From contig PWQX01000071.1 in assembly GCA_003556605.1 (NCBI GenBank), positions 1-42,679 on the forward strand: a DNA stretch of 42,679 nt, in the 5' to 3' direction. This DNA comes from Spirochaetaceae bacterium. GTDB lineage: Bacteria > Spirochaetota > Spirochaetia > DSM-27196 > SLAA01. The stretch's first letter is position 1; every line of letters begins with the position of its first letter. Both the position numbers and the translations under genes were made by a program. The notes beneath the pieces are model-generated. The model saw only the letters and a list, made by a program, of their open reading frames with translations, was not told where the DNA came from and searched no databases. Positions 32,763-40,622 of the stretch are shown piece after piece.

Positions 32763-33836
32763 ATGCGACTCGAAAACATTCGCCGGAGAGGACAGCTCGG
32801 GCTGTTCGTTTTGGATTTCTTGATGGTGGTCGTGCTGTTGGTCAACCTCAGCTGGATCGTGTTCGATTGGTTGTTCAGTTACGGCCCCGTGCGTGATTTG
32901 CTGGCACAGTTCGCCCCGGAGTTCGTCGAGCGCTATGCGCTCGAGATACACCCGCGCTTCATTCTCATCGATTTGGTATTCGTCGGGGTGTTTATGATCG
33001 AGTTCTTCGTGGCATGGATGTTGGCGATACGCAGTCGCTTGTACCATCGCTGGTTCTTCTACCCTGTGCTGCACTGGTACGACATCATGGGCTTGATTCC
33101 GATCGGCGGGTTTCGGTTTTTGCGTTTGTTGCGCATTATCTCTATCGTCTACCGGTTGCAGCGCGTCGGGGTGGTCGACCTCTCCGGGAGTGCGCCGGTA
33201 CGGTTTGTGCATAAGTACTACGCAGTGGTTATGGAGGAGTTGTCGGACCGTGTTACGATCAATATCCTCGCCGATCTGCAAGACGAGGTTCGCCATGGGG
33301 GACCGGTGGCGGACAGAATCCTCAGCGATGTCGTCAGACCGCACAAAGACGAGCTGGTTGAATGGTTGTCGCACCGGATTGAGGCGGTCGCGGCCCGCCA
33401 CTATCCCCGCTATCAGCCAAGGATCCGCTCGTACGTACAAGACCGCATCAACCACGCATTCAACGCCAACAGAGAATTCGTGCGGCTCGAGCAGATTCCC
33501 GTATTCGGTTCGCTGATACGCGGGGTAATGGAAAAGGCGATCAACGATGTGGTGTTTGACGTCGTCAACGGCATTATGCAGGACCTCGCTTCCGACCGCA
33601 ACCGAGCGCTGCTCGATGAGCTTGCCGAGCTCACGTTTGAGGCCGTTTTGCTGCACGAGGAAGAGTCACCTTTAGGGCGTATTGTCGCCGATACCGTGGA
33701 CCGATCGCTGGAAATCCTGAAACAGCATGTGCGTGTCCAGCGCTGGAAGATCCGTGATAACTCAGAAGATGAAGAGCAGTTTCGACGACGGCTGCGCGAC
33801 GAGCTCGAGCGCGCAGTGAAAGAAACCGTGGTATAG
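32763..33836 (+). CDS. Voltage-sensor-like membrane protein without a pore
   Basis: A 357-residue protein. Hydrophobic spans at about 11-34 (S1), 66-88 (S2, with acidic E80) and 98-115 (S3, WYDIMG with D107) lead to an S4-like segment with Arg at 118, 121 and 124 (RFLRLLRI), plus R131 and R134. This is the layout of a voltage-sensing domain. No S5-pore-S6 follows; residues 140-357 are soluble, charged and helical with no membrane span. It may be a stand-alone sensor or proton-channel-like protein; the similarity is by eye. It ends directly before tryptophanase. Confidence 0.65.
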   Translation: MRLENIRRRGQLGLFVLDFLMVVVLLVNLSWIVFDWLFSYGPVRDLLAQFAPEFVERYALEIHPRFILIDLVFVGVFMIEFFVAWMLAIRSRLYHRWFFYPVLHWYDIMGLIPIGGFRFLRLLRIISIVYRLQRVGVVDLSGSAPVRFVHKYYAVVMEELSDRVTINILADLQDEVRHGGPVADRILSDVVRPHKDELVEWLSHRIEAVAARHYPRYQPRIRSYVQDRINHAFNANREFVRLEQIPVFGSLIRGVMEKAINDVVFDVVNGIMQDLASDRNRALLDELAELTFEAVLLHEEESPLGRIVADTVDRSLEILKQHVRVQRWKIRDNSEDEEQFRRRLRDELERAVKETVV

Positions 33837-33837
33837 T
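33829..33837 (+). promoter_or_regulatory. Extended -10 of tnaA
   Basis: TGGTATAGT overlaps the stop codon of the upstream gene; the tnaA ATG is 9 bases after it. A transcript starting near 33844 would have a leader of about 3 bases, leaving no room for a tnaC-type leader peptide. No Shine-Dalgarno is present. Confidence 0.55.
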
Positions 33838-33846
33838 AACGACATT

Positions 33847-35214
33847 ATGAAGACTATTATTGAACCCTTTCGCATTAAGTCGGTGGAGCCGATTCGGGTA
33901 ACCACTAAGGAGGAGCGGGCCAAATGTATCCGTGAGGCAGGCTATAATCTGTTTAACCTGCATTCAGACGACGTGATGATCGACCTACTCACTGATTCCG
34001 GCACCTCTGCGATGAGCGCCGGGCAGTGGTCGGGGATCATGCAGGGCGATGAGAGCTACGCGGGGTCGCCGTCGTACTATCGCTTTGAGCGTGCCGTGAA
34101 AGACCTCATGCCGTTTGAGCACGTCATCCCCACGCACCAAGGCCGGGCAGCGGAGAAGATTCTGTTCACAGTTGCGGCCAACAAGGGTGCCACGATCCCG
34201 AGCAACACGCATTTCGACACCACCAGGGCGAATGTTGAGATGTCGGGTGCCGAGGCAATTGACCTGGTAATTGCCGAGGGCAAGGACCCTGCCGACGAGT
34301 ACCCGTTCAAGGGCAATATGGATCTTGAGGCGCTGGAGCGGCTGCTTAGCGACGCGCACGACCGAATCCCTCTTGTGATGCTTACGATCACGAACAACAC
34401 CGGCGGCGGGCAGCCGGTCTCAATGGAAAACATGCGCGGCGTGCGTGAAGTGTGTTCCCGCTACAAGGTGCCGCTGTTCTACGACGCGTGCCGCTTCGCC
34501 GAGAATGCGTATCTGATAAAAACCCGTGAGCCCGGTTACGCGGATGTTTCGGTGCCGGATATCGTACGTGAGATGTTTTCGTACGCCGACGGAATGACAA
34601 TGAGCGCCAAGAAAGATGCGTTCGTGAATATCGGTGGGTGGCTTGCACTCAACAACGGCGACTGGGCCGATCAGGCGCGCAATATCCTCATTCTCACCGA
34701 GGGCTTTCCAACCTACGGAGGCCTTGCCGGGCGAGACCTCGAGGCGATTGCAATCGGCCTGCAGGAGATTGTTGCGGAGGACTACCTGCGGTATCGTATG
34801 GCCTCAATGCAGTATCTCGGTAACGCCTTGACGCGAATCGGCGTACCAATCGTGAAACCGGTTGGCGGGCACGCGGTGTATATCGACGCGCGCACTCTGT
34901 TGCCGCACATACCGCCGCTCGCGTACCCGGGGCAGGCGTTGGCGGTGGCGCTGTACGTGGAAGGCGGAATTCGCGCGTGCGAGATTGGAACGGTGATGTT
35001 CGGAATGCAGCCCGACGGCAGCGAACAAGCCGCACCGCTGGACCTCGTGCGGCTTGCGATTCCGCGACGGGTGTATACCCAGAGCCATGTGGACTACGTA
35101 ATTGAGTGTATTGAGAACCTGTACACATGCAAGAACCAGCTTCCGGGTTATCGCATCGAATGGCAGCCACGATTCTTGCGCCACTTCACGGCTCGATTTC
35201 TTCAGCTTGCTTAG
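33847..35214 (+). CDS. tnaA: Tryptophanase (tryptophan indole-lyase)
   Basis: PLP-dependent beta-eliminating lyase converting tryptophan to indole, pyruvate and ammonia. The 455-residue protein shows EPFRIKSVE, the DSGTSAMS region, PTHQGRAAEK, TITNNTGGGQPVS and the PLP lysine K256 in TMSAKKDAF. Tyrosine phenol-lyase has Arg (R381) at the position occupied here by I380 in IRACEIG, as in tryptophanase, which favours TnaA. The ATG is fixed by the conserved N-terminus. No tnaB transporter or tnaC leader is present. TrpR is elsewhere in the window. Confidence 0.9.
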   Translation: MKTIIEPFRIKSVEPIRVTTKEERAKCIREAGYNLFNLHSDDVMIDLLTDSGTSAMSAGQWSGIMQGDESYAGSPSYYRFERAVKDLMPFEHVIPTHQGRAAEKILFTVAANKGATIPSNTHFDTTRANVEMSGAEAIDLVIAEGKDPADEYPFKGNMDLEALERLLSDAHDRIPLVMLTITNNTGGGQPVSMENMRGVREVCSRYKVPLFYDACRFAENAYLIKTREPGYADVSVPDIVREMFSYADGMTMSAKKDAFVNIGGWLALNNGDWADQARNILILTEGFPTYGGLAGRDLEAIAIGLQEIVAEDYLRYRMASMQYLGNALTRIGVPIVKPVGGHAVYIDARTLLPHIPPLAYPGQALAVALYVEGGIRACEIGTVMFGMQPDGSEQAAPLDLVRLAIPRRVYTQSHVDYVIECIENLYTCKNQLPGYRIEWQPRFLRHFTARFLQLA

Positions 35215-35240
35215 GCCGGGCAGAGTGCGTGCGCGCCGCG

Positions 35241-35286
35241 TTGCCAGACTCGGCTTCGGCCGATATACTGGACTCTGCTGAGTCCA
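35241..35286 (+). promoter_or_regulatory. gdhA promoter with palindrome at the start point
   Basis: TTGCCA (35241-35246), 17-bp spacer, TATACT (35264-35269) is a strong sigma-70 pattern. The perfect inverted repeat TGGACTC-TGCT-GAGTCCA (35269-35286) covers the predicted +1 near 35276, so it looks like an operator rather than a leader hairpin. Confidence 0.6.
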
Positions 35287-35347
35287 AAACCGCGATCCAA
35301 TCGCCGACAATGGAGTGCCGGAGGTACTCCAGGGGGGTGAGGCCGGC

Positions 35348-36688
35348 ATGAGTTACACCGACGATATTCTCGACCACGTTCGCAAGAACAACTCTGAACA
35401 GCCCGAGTTCTGCCAAGCGGTGCAGGAGTTTGTGGACTCGCTAACACCGGTACTGGAGAAACGCCCGGATTATCGTAAAGCCAAGATCCTTGAGCGTATG
35501 ACAGAGCCCGAGCGTGTGGTGATGTTCAGGGTACCGTGGATCGACGATGCTGGTGAGTATCAGATTAATCGCGGATTTCGGATACAGTTCAACAGCGTTC
35601 TCGGGCCGTACAAAGGTGGACTGCGCTTCCATCCAACGGTCAATCTCAGCATTCTGAAGTTTCTGGCGTTTGAGCAGACCTACAAGAACGCCTTGACCAC
35701 ACTGTCGATGGGCGGAGCAAAAGGGGGCTCCGACTTCGACCCCAAAGGAAAGTCTGATGCCGAGGTGATGAAGTTCTGCCAGTCGTTCATGACCGAGTTG
35801 TATCGACACATCGGTCAGTACACCGACGTGCCGGCCGGCGACATTGGCGTGGGGCTGCGGGAGATCGGGTATTTGTTCGGGCAGTACAGGCGGCTGGAGA
35901 ACGAGTTTTCCGGCGTTCTGACCGGAAAGTCGGTGAACTGGGGCGGCTCTCTGATACGGCCGGAGGCAACCGGCTACGGTGCGGTCTACTTTGCCGGCGA
36001 AATGCTGGCACACTGCGGGCGGTCGCTGGAAGGCAAGACCTGCGTGATCTCGGGATCGGGGAATGTCGCGCAGTTCACCGCCAAGAAGGCTCTTGAGCTC
36101 GGCGCAACACCGATCACGTTCTCCGACTCCAACGGGTATATCTATGATCCCGACGGCATCGATGCTGAGAAGCTGCGCTTCGTGATGGAGCTGAAGAATA
36201 TCCGTCGCGGGCGTATACAGGAATATAGCGAGCGCTACCCGAGCGCGTCGTTCTATCCCGACGCGCGTCCGTGGGACGTGCCCTGCGAGGCGGCGTTCCC
36301 GAGCGCCACCGAAAACGAGATTCAACTCGCGGATGCGGAACGCCTGGTCGCCAACGGCGTGGAGGTTGTGGCTGAAGGTGCGAATATGCCTACTACGCCC
36401 GAGGCGGTGGATGCCTTACAAAGGGCCGGAGTGTTGTTTGGTCCGGGGAAAGCGGCGAACGCCGGCGGTGTAGCCACCTCCGGATTGGAGATGAGCCAGA
36501 ACTCAATGCGCCTGTCCTGGACGGAGGACGAGGTAGACGGCAGACTTCGCCAAATCATGCGACAAATCCACCAGGCCGCCAGCCAAGCGGCTGAGGAATA
36601 CGGATATTCCGGTAACTACGTGGCCGGCGCGAACATAGCCGGCTTTACGAAGGTGGCCGACGCGATGCTGGATCAAGGGTTGGTGTAG
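35348..36688 (+). CDS. gdhA: NADP-type glutamate dehydrogenase
   Basis: Hexameric enzyme assimilating ammonia into 2-oxoglutarate to make glutamate. The 446-residue protein shows GPYKGGLRFHP, the catalytic lysine motif SMGGAKGGSDFDPKGKSD (NADP-type), PAGDIGVGLREIGYLFGQY and the Rossmann motif ISGSGNVAQF, ending with a family-typical GYSGNYVAGANIAGF. The ATG at 35348 lies after GTGAGG; an upstream GTG would add 11 residues. Its 3' end overlaps the convergent PEP/pyruvate-binding gene by 16 bp. Upstream palindrome suggests regulation. Confidence 0.95.
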   Translation: MSYTDDILDHVRKNNSEQPEFCQAVQEFVDSLTPVLEKRPDYRKAKILERMTEPERVVMFRVPWIDDAGEYQINRGFRIQFNSVLGPYKGGLRFHPTVNLSILKFLAFEQTYKNALTTLSMGGAKGGSDFDPKGKSDAEVMKFCQSFMTELYRHIGQYTDVPAGDIGVGLREIGYLFGQYRRLENEFSGVLTGKSVNWGGSLIRPEATGYGAVYFAGEMLAHCGRSLEGKTCVISGSGNVAQFTAKKALELGATPITFSDSNGYIYDPDGIDAEKLRFVMELKNIRRGRIQEYSERYPSASFYPDARPWDVPCEAAFPSATENEIQLADAERLVANGVEVVAEGANMPTTPEAVDALQRAGVLFGPGKAANAGGVATSGLEMSQNSMRLSWTEDEVDGRLRQIMRQIHQAASQAAEEYGYSGNYVAGANIAGFTKVADAMLDQGLV

Positions 36689-39321
36689 TACAGCTCAGCT
36701 ACCTGCCGTTCTGAGTCGGCATACACGTACACAACGGTTCCGGCGCCGCGCTCATGGCCGCAATCGAAGATGCGGACAACCCCGGCCCAGCTTCCGAGAT
36801 CCGGTGCAATATCGGTGAGAATCGAGGGCTGTTCTAGAAAGAATTCGCGACGCAGCAGGTTCTCAGGCTGGTTGACGGCGTGTGCAACGTAGAGCATGTC
36901 TACCTCAACCATGTCATTGAAGAAATGCGTGCCGAGCGAGAGATCGGCGGTCAGTCCCGCGCGCATATAATCAATCTCCCAGATTACCGACACGGTGTTG
37001 ATGTCGTTGAATGCCACCGGCACACCCAGCGAGGGCGTGCTCGTCCCCCAGCGTCTAGGGCCAATTAACAGAATAGTCGGCTTGGCTGTGCGCTTGTCCG
37101 GCTGATAGCTGTGCGTGAGCCTGCCGATCACGTTGGCAAGTCCATAACGCTCTTTGTCCGAGAGCGTCTGATAGCCTTCAGGGTCGACGTAGATAATGCG
37201 GTCAACGGCAGCCACCCGTCCACATCCGAGGACCGATCCGGCAGTGTGGATAACGATTTGCTCGCGATCTATAGAAGGGACCGGCGCAGGGGCGAGGGCG
37301 GTGGTGTTCTGAACTGGGAAGCGGCGACATTGCACCAGGTTGAGCTGGTATGATCCGTCGGGCTCTACATTTACGGTGAACTCAACGTCAACGTGGGCGT
37401 TATAGGCTTCGCGCAGGGTTTTTAGCAACAGTCGCATATCCTCCGCGAACGAGCTCTCTTCGAGGAACCGATCAAAAGTAACGACCCACTGCGCGGTGCC
37501 CTGGAGCCGCATCTCGCGCGCGCGGCGCTCACCCTGATGGTCGCGAATTGCGAACATTGAAACCGGCAAGCCATTGCGCTCCGCCGCGGCTGCCAGATCA
37601 AGAAAATGAACGCTTTGAAAACTGTTGGCCTCGAGATCGAGCACATCAACTCGCCGTTGCGTGTGGCGTTTCATCGCCTCAAAATCCGAATCAGGTCGTT
37701 TCTGCGGGGCGTTCAGTGCAACGATACGTGTGTAGTCGTCGTCGGAGCGGTCGACCGCGCGGGTACCAAGCCCGAACACCAAACGGATTACACCGGCTTC
37801 GGGGTCGATGGACGGATCCCAAACGTAAGGGTTGTACGAGTATGCCACACCTGCGGCGTGCGGAAAGAAGTACCGGCCATATAGGTCGCCGGAAACACGC
37901 TGCACCACCAGGGCCATCTGTTCGTCCTTGTCGAGCACACCCCGGCGGTTGCGGTAGTCGAGCGCTTCGTCGCTCATGGTGCTGGCGTAAATGGTGCGCA
38001 CCGCGTCGAGAAACGCGGCTAAGCGGTCAGTCAAGCGACCTTGATTCACGCAGAACACCGAGTCGTACTTTCCCGAAAAGGCGTTGCCGAAGTTGTCCTC
38101 AAGCAGACTACTCGAACGAACGATGATGGGGGACTCCCCAAAATACTCGAGGACATCCTCGAAGCGTTCCACAATGTATTTCGGAAAGCTGCCCCTGAGG
38201 ATACGTTCGCGTACGCGGTTGTTGCCGATGAGAAAGCTTTGAGGGTCTTTTTGGCGCTGGCGGTCCCACCAGCAGTCGTTGGTGACCAAGAAGGTGTAGA
38301 ACACATCCGAGCCAATATAGAACGTGTCGTGTAACTCGAGGCGGTCTTCCCAGATCGCGCTGTTCTGCTTTAGTATTGCGCGCGAAAGTAGGATGCCCAT
38401 CGCTTTGCCGCCCACCATGCCGGTGCCGGTCATGCGTTTCCAGATCGCGATAACGTCGCGCAACGAGAGATAACGGCGCGCGAGTTCTATGAGTTGCTTC
38501 TCGCGTGGGACGATCAGTTTCACGAGTTTCTCGAACTGCTCCTGCGCGTGCAGCACCAGCACGTCCCCGGCGTCCACTGCGTTCTGTACCGCCTCCGCTT
38601 GGAGAAACGTCTTGTCCCACAGCCCGACCATGCGGTACGGTGCGGTGCGCAGCCCCGCCCATGGCGAAGTCGCCATCACCGCGCTCACGAGCGGGCTGTT
38701 GGTGACGCGCTGCATCCCGCTTTCAACCCATTCATGCAGCACTAGTTGCTTCGCCTTTGTGCGATGGGCGATCTTGCCCGGTTGGATGAAGTAACGCTGC
38801 TTATAGCGGTAAACGTCGAGTAATACTTGTGTGGTTTCGAAGATCGGCAAGGCGGCGTGGTACGAATGCCAATGACGGTATAACGCGAAATAGGCGATGG
38901 TATTCAGCCGGCACAACAACGGGCAGGTGAGCAGGAAGAAATTGCCGATCATTCGGTCGCTGTAGCAGGTGCTGCTCAAATCAGACAGTGAATCGAACAC
39001 GTAATATCCGCCTTGGCCCATGTCGCGAATCGTACGATGAATGTGCGTTATGAAGTTCTCAAACCCAGCCTCAGGTCTGGTGTAGTGCACCATTACCGCC
39101 GGGTTTTCCTCTAAGAGCACCGGCGGGTGATCGGCGAAGCGGAAATACACTAATCGCTCCCCGATCATAAGCGCGTGCAGGGCAAGCGCCTGCGCGAAGG
39201 GGGTGTAATGCTCGATATCATCAAGCTGCCAGACAACATTGTCGCCGAGCCGCAGCTCGGTGAGCACTTCGTCGAGCTCTCGGATTCCAGTGCTTGGTGG
39301 TGCGTGTGTACGCTCTCGCAT
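36673..39321 (-). CDS. PEP/pyruvate-binding protein with degenerate KaiC-like N-terminus
   Basis: An 882-residue protein. Residues 11-190 resemble a KaiC/RadA-type ATPase (TGIRELDEVL, Walker-B-like YYVFDSLSDL), but the Walker A loop is replaced by QLDDIEHYTPF. Residues about 300-690 are the ATP-grasp domain of PEP synthase/PPDK: GTGMVGGKAMG, PIIVRSSSLLEDNFGNAFSG, FGLGTRAV and the terminal LVQCRRF. The phosphohistidine and PEP/pyruvate barrel domains are absent; instead a C-terminal part carries IGPRRWGTSTPSLGVP. So it is not a normal PEP synthase. Cytoplasmic; function unknown. An extended -10 lies 13 bases before the ATG. Confidence 0.8.
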   Translation of the reverse strand: MRERTHAPPSTGIRELDEVLTELRLGDNVVWQLDDIEHYTPFAQALALHALMIGERLVYFRFADHPPVLLEENPAVMVHYTRPEAGFENFITHIHRTIRDMGQGGYYVFDSLSDLSSTCYSDRMIGNFFLLTCPLLCRLNTIAYFALYRHWHSYHAALPIFETTQVLLDVYRYKQRYFIQPGKIAHRTKAKQLVLHEWVESGMQRVTNSPLVSAVMATSPWAGLRTAPYRMVGLWDKTFLQAEAVQNAVDAGDVLVLHAQEQFEKLVKLIVPREKQLIELARRYLSLRDVIAIWKRMTGTGMVGGKAMGILLSRAILKQNSAIWEDRLELHDTFYIGSDVFYTFLVTNDCWWDRQRQKDPQSFLIGNNRVRERILRGSFPKYIVERFEDVLEYFGESPIIVRSSSLLEDNFGNAFSGKYDSVFCVNQGRLTDRLAAFLDAVRTIYASTMSDEALDYRNRRGVLDKDEQMALVVQRVSGDLYGRYFFPHAAGVAYSYNPYVWDPSIDPEAGVIRLVFGLGTRAVDRSDDDYTRIVALNAPQKRPDSDFEAMKRHTQRRVDVLDLEANSFQSVHFLDLAAAAERNGLPVSMFAIRDHQGERRAREMRLQGTAQWVVTFDRFLEESSFAEDMRLLLKTLREAYNAHVDVEFTVNVEPDGSYQLNLVQCRRFPVQNTTALAPAPVPSIDREQIVIHTAGSVLGCGRVAAVDRIIYVDPEGYQTLSDKERYGLANVIGRLTHSYQPDKRTAKPTILLIGPRRWGTSTPSLGVPVAFNDINTVSVIWEIDYMRAGLTADLSLGTHFFNDMVEVDMLYVAHAVNQPENLLRREFFLEQPSILTDIAPDLGSWAGVVRIFDCGHERGAGTVVYVYADSERQVAELYYTNP

Positions 39322-39334
39322 GATTGTGCCCGAG

Positions 39335-39343
39335 ATTATACCA
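39335..39343 (-). promoter_or_regulatory. Extended -10 of the PEP/pyruvate-binding gene
   Basis: TGGTATAAT on the minus strand is a consensus extended -10. The ATG (39321) is 13 bases away, giving a leader of about 7 bases and no Shine-Dalgarno. Confidence 0.6.
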
Positions 39344-39389
39344 CACTGCCGTCCGGCGTGGCTGCTGTGTTGCAGCACAGGGCGGCGCG

Positions 39390-39418
39390 TTGATCTTCAG
39401 GCGTCAATTCGTTACGCT
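39390..39418 (+). promoter_or_regulatory. Candidate promoter of the M20 amidohydrolase
   Basis: TTGATC (39390-39395), 17-bp spacer, TACGCT (39413-39418); the ATG at 39426 is 7 bases further. No Shine-Dalgarno is visible, so the transcript is probably leaderless. The -10 is weak. Confidence 0.4.
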
Positions 39419-39425
39419 GCCGGGC

Positions 39426-40622
39426 ATGCAGAGTTCACATGCGAGTGCCTTAGACGTTAATTGGTATCAGATAGCCGCTCTCCGGCGGCGCCTACACCGC
39501 CACCCGGAGGTGTCGGAGCAGGAATACCAGACCGCCGCCGCGGTGGTGCAGGAACTCGCTGCTGCGGGGCCGGACGAGCTCATTACCGGGCTGAGCCGCA
39601 TGCGGACCGGTGTGTGCGCCGTCTATGAGGGAAAGGCCGAGGGGCCCACGGTTATGCTGCGCTGCGAGCTCGACGCGCTTCCGATTCGGGAGACCGGCGA
39701 ACGCTCGCATCGCTCGGTTCGCGACGGTGTGGCCCATCTCTGCGGGCACGACGGACACATGGCGACGATGATCGCGGTAGCGCAGTCGTTGCGAAGGCGT
39801 GGAATAACACGTGGCAAGGCGGTGTTGTTGTTTCAGCCGGCCGAAGAAACCGGTACCGGTGCCGCTGCGCTACTCGACGATCGGCGCTTCACGGCACTTA
39901 GCCCGGATGTTGTCCTTGGGTTTCACAATCTGCCGACCTTTCCGTGCGGTGTGCTGGTGGTGCGTAGCGGCATCTTTGCCGCGGCGTCGGTCGGGTTCAT
40001 TGTGACTTTCGGTGGGCGCACCTCGCATTCCAGTTATCCCGAGCACGGTCTCAACCCTACTGCAGCGGTCGCCGGCCTGATGGAGTTCGTGAACGGAATT
40101 GAAACACACAGACAAAGCGCGTTTGGTGCGCGGTCCACTGGTACGATCACCTCGGCACGCGTGGGTGCCGTTGAGCTTGGAGCCAACTTCGGCACGGCGC
40201 CTGGGGAGGCGGTTGTGATGGGGGTGCTGCGCGCGTACTATAACGACGATTTGCTGAAGCTCAAGTCGTTGATTGCCGAAGAGGCGGAAGGCTTGGCTGC
40301 CCCGGCTGGCTTGAGCTGTGAGATTGAGTGGCGCGAAGAGTTTGCAGTTACCGAGAATGATGCCGCGGTGGTGGACCGGATCGTCGAAGTCGCACGCCAG
40401 CGCGGCTGGGAATGCCGCACGGTGGATGAACCGTTTCGCTGGTCGGAGGACTTCGGCAGGTATCTGCAGCATTTTGACGGAGCGTTTTTCGGTATCGGCG
40501 CCGGTGAGGCTCAGCCGCAGTTGCACAGTGACACCTACGACTACCCCGACGAGATCATTCCCGTCGGAGCTGAGGTATATCGGGCGCTGCTCGACAGCTA
40601 TCTGGCGCCATTGAGCTCATAG
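39426..40622 (+). CDS. M20-family amidohydrolase (aminoacylase/hippurate hydrolase type)
   Basis: A 398-residue metallohydrolase of the M20D group, which removes acyl groups from amino acids or similar amides. RRRLHRHPEVSEQE opens the domain; ELDALPI, LCGHDGHMA (H/D metal ligands), QPAEETGTGA (EE), VLGFHNLP and LHSDTYDYPDE (last ligand) are all in place. A lid (dimerisation) domain lies in the middle from about 175 to 290. The ATG at 39426 is preferred; the open frame continues upstream with non-family residues. It converges with tctA, overlapping by 6 bp. Confidence 0.9.
   Translation: MQSSHASALDVNWYQIAALRRRLHRHPEVSEQEYQTAAAVVQELAAAGPDELITGLSRMRTGVCAVYEGKAEGPTVMLRCELDALPIRETGERSHRSVRDGVAHLCGHDGHMATMIAVAQSLRRRGITRGKAVLLFQPAEETGTGAAALLDDRRFTALSPDVVLGFHNLPTFPCGVLVVRSGIFAAASVGFIVTFGGRTSHSSYPEHGLNPTAAVAGLMEFVNGIETHRQSAFGARSTGTITSARVGAVELGANFGTAPGEAVVMGVLRAYYNDDLLKLKSLIAEEAEGLAAPAGLSCEIEWREEFAVTENDAAVVDRIVEVARQRGWECRTVDEPFRWSEDFGRYLQHFDGAFFGIGAGEAQPQLHSDTYDYPDEIIPVGAEVYRALLDSYLAPLSS

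Noticed and set aside
32590-33656. Upstream extension of the PlsC reading frame by about 350 residues on the minus strand
   Set aside because: It runs antisense through the voltage-sensor-like gene, is rich in Gln/His/Asp shadow composition and has no PlsC homology. A GTG with a good ribosome-binding site at 32585 explains the start.
33847-35214. Tyrosine phenol-lyase
   Set aside because: The position of the diagnostic Arg381 is Ile, as in tryptophanase.
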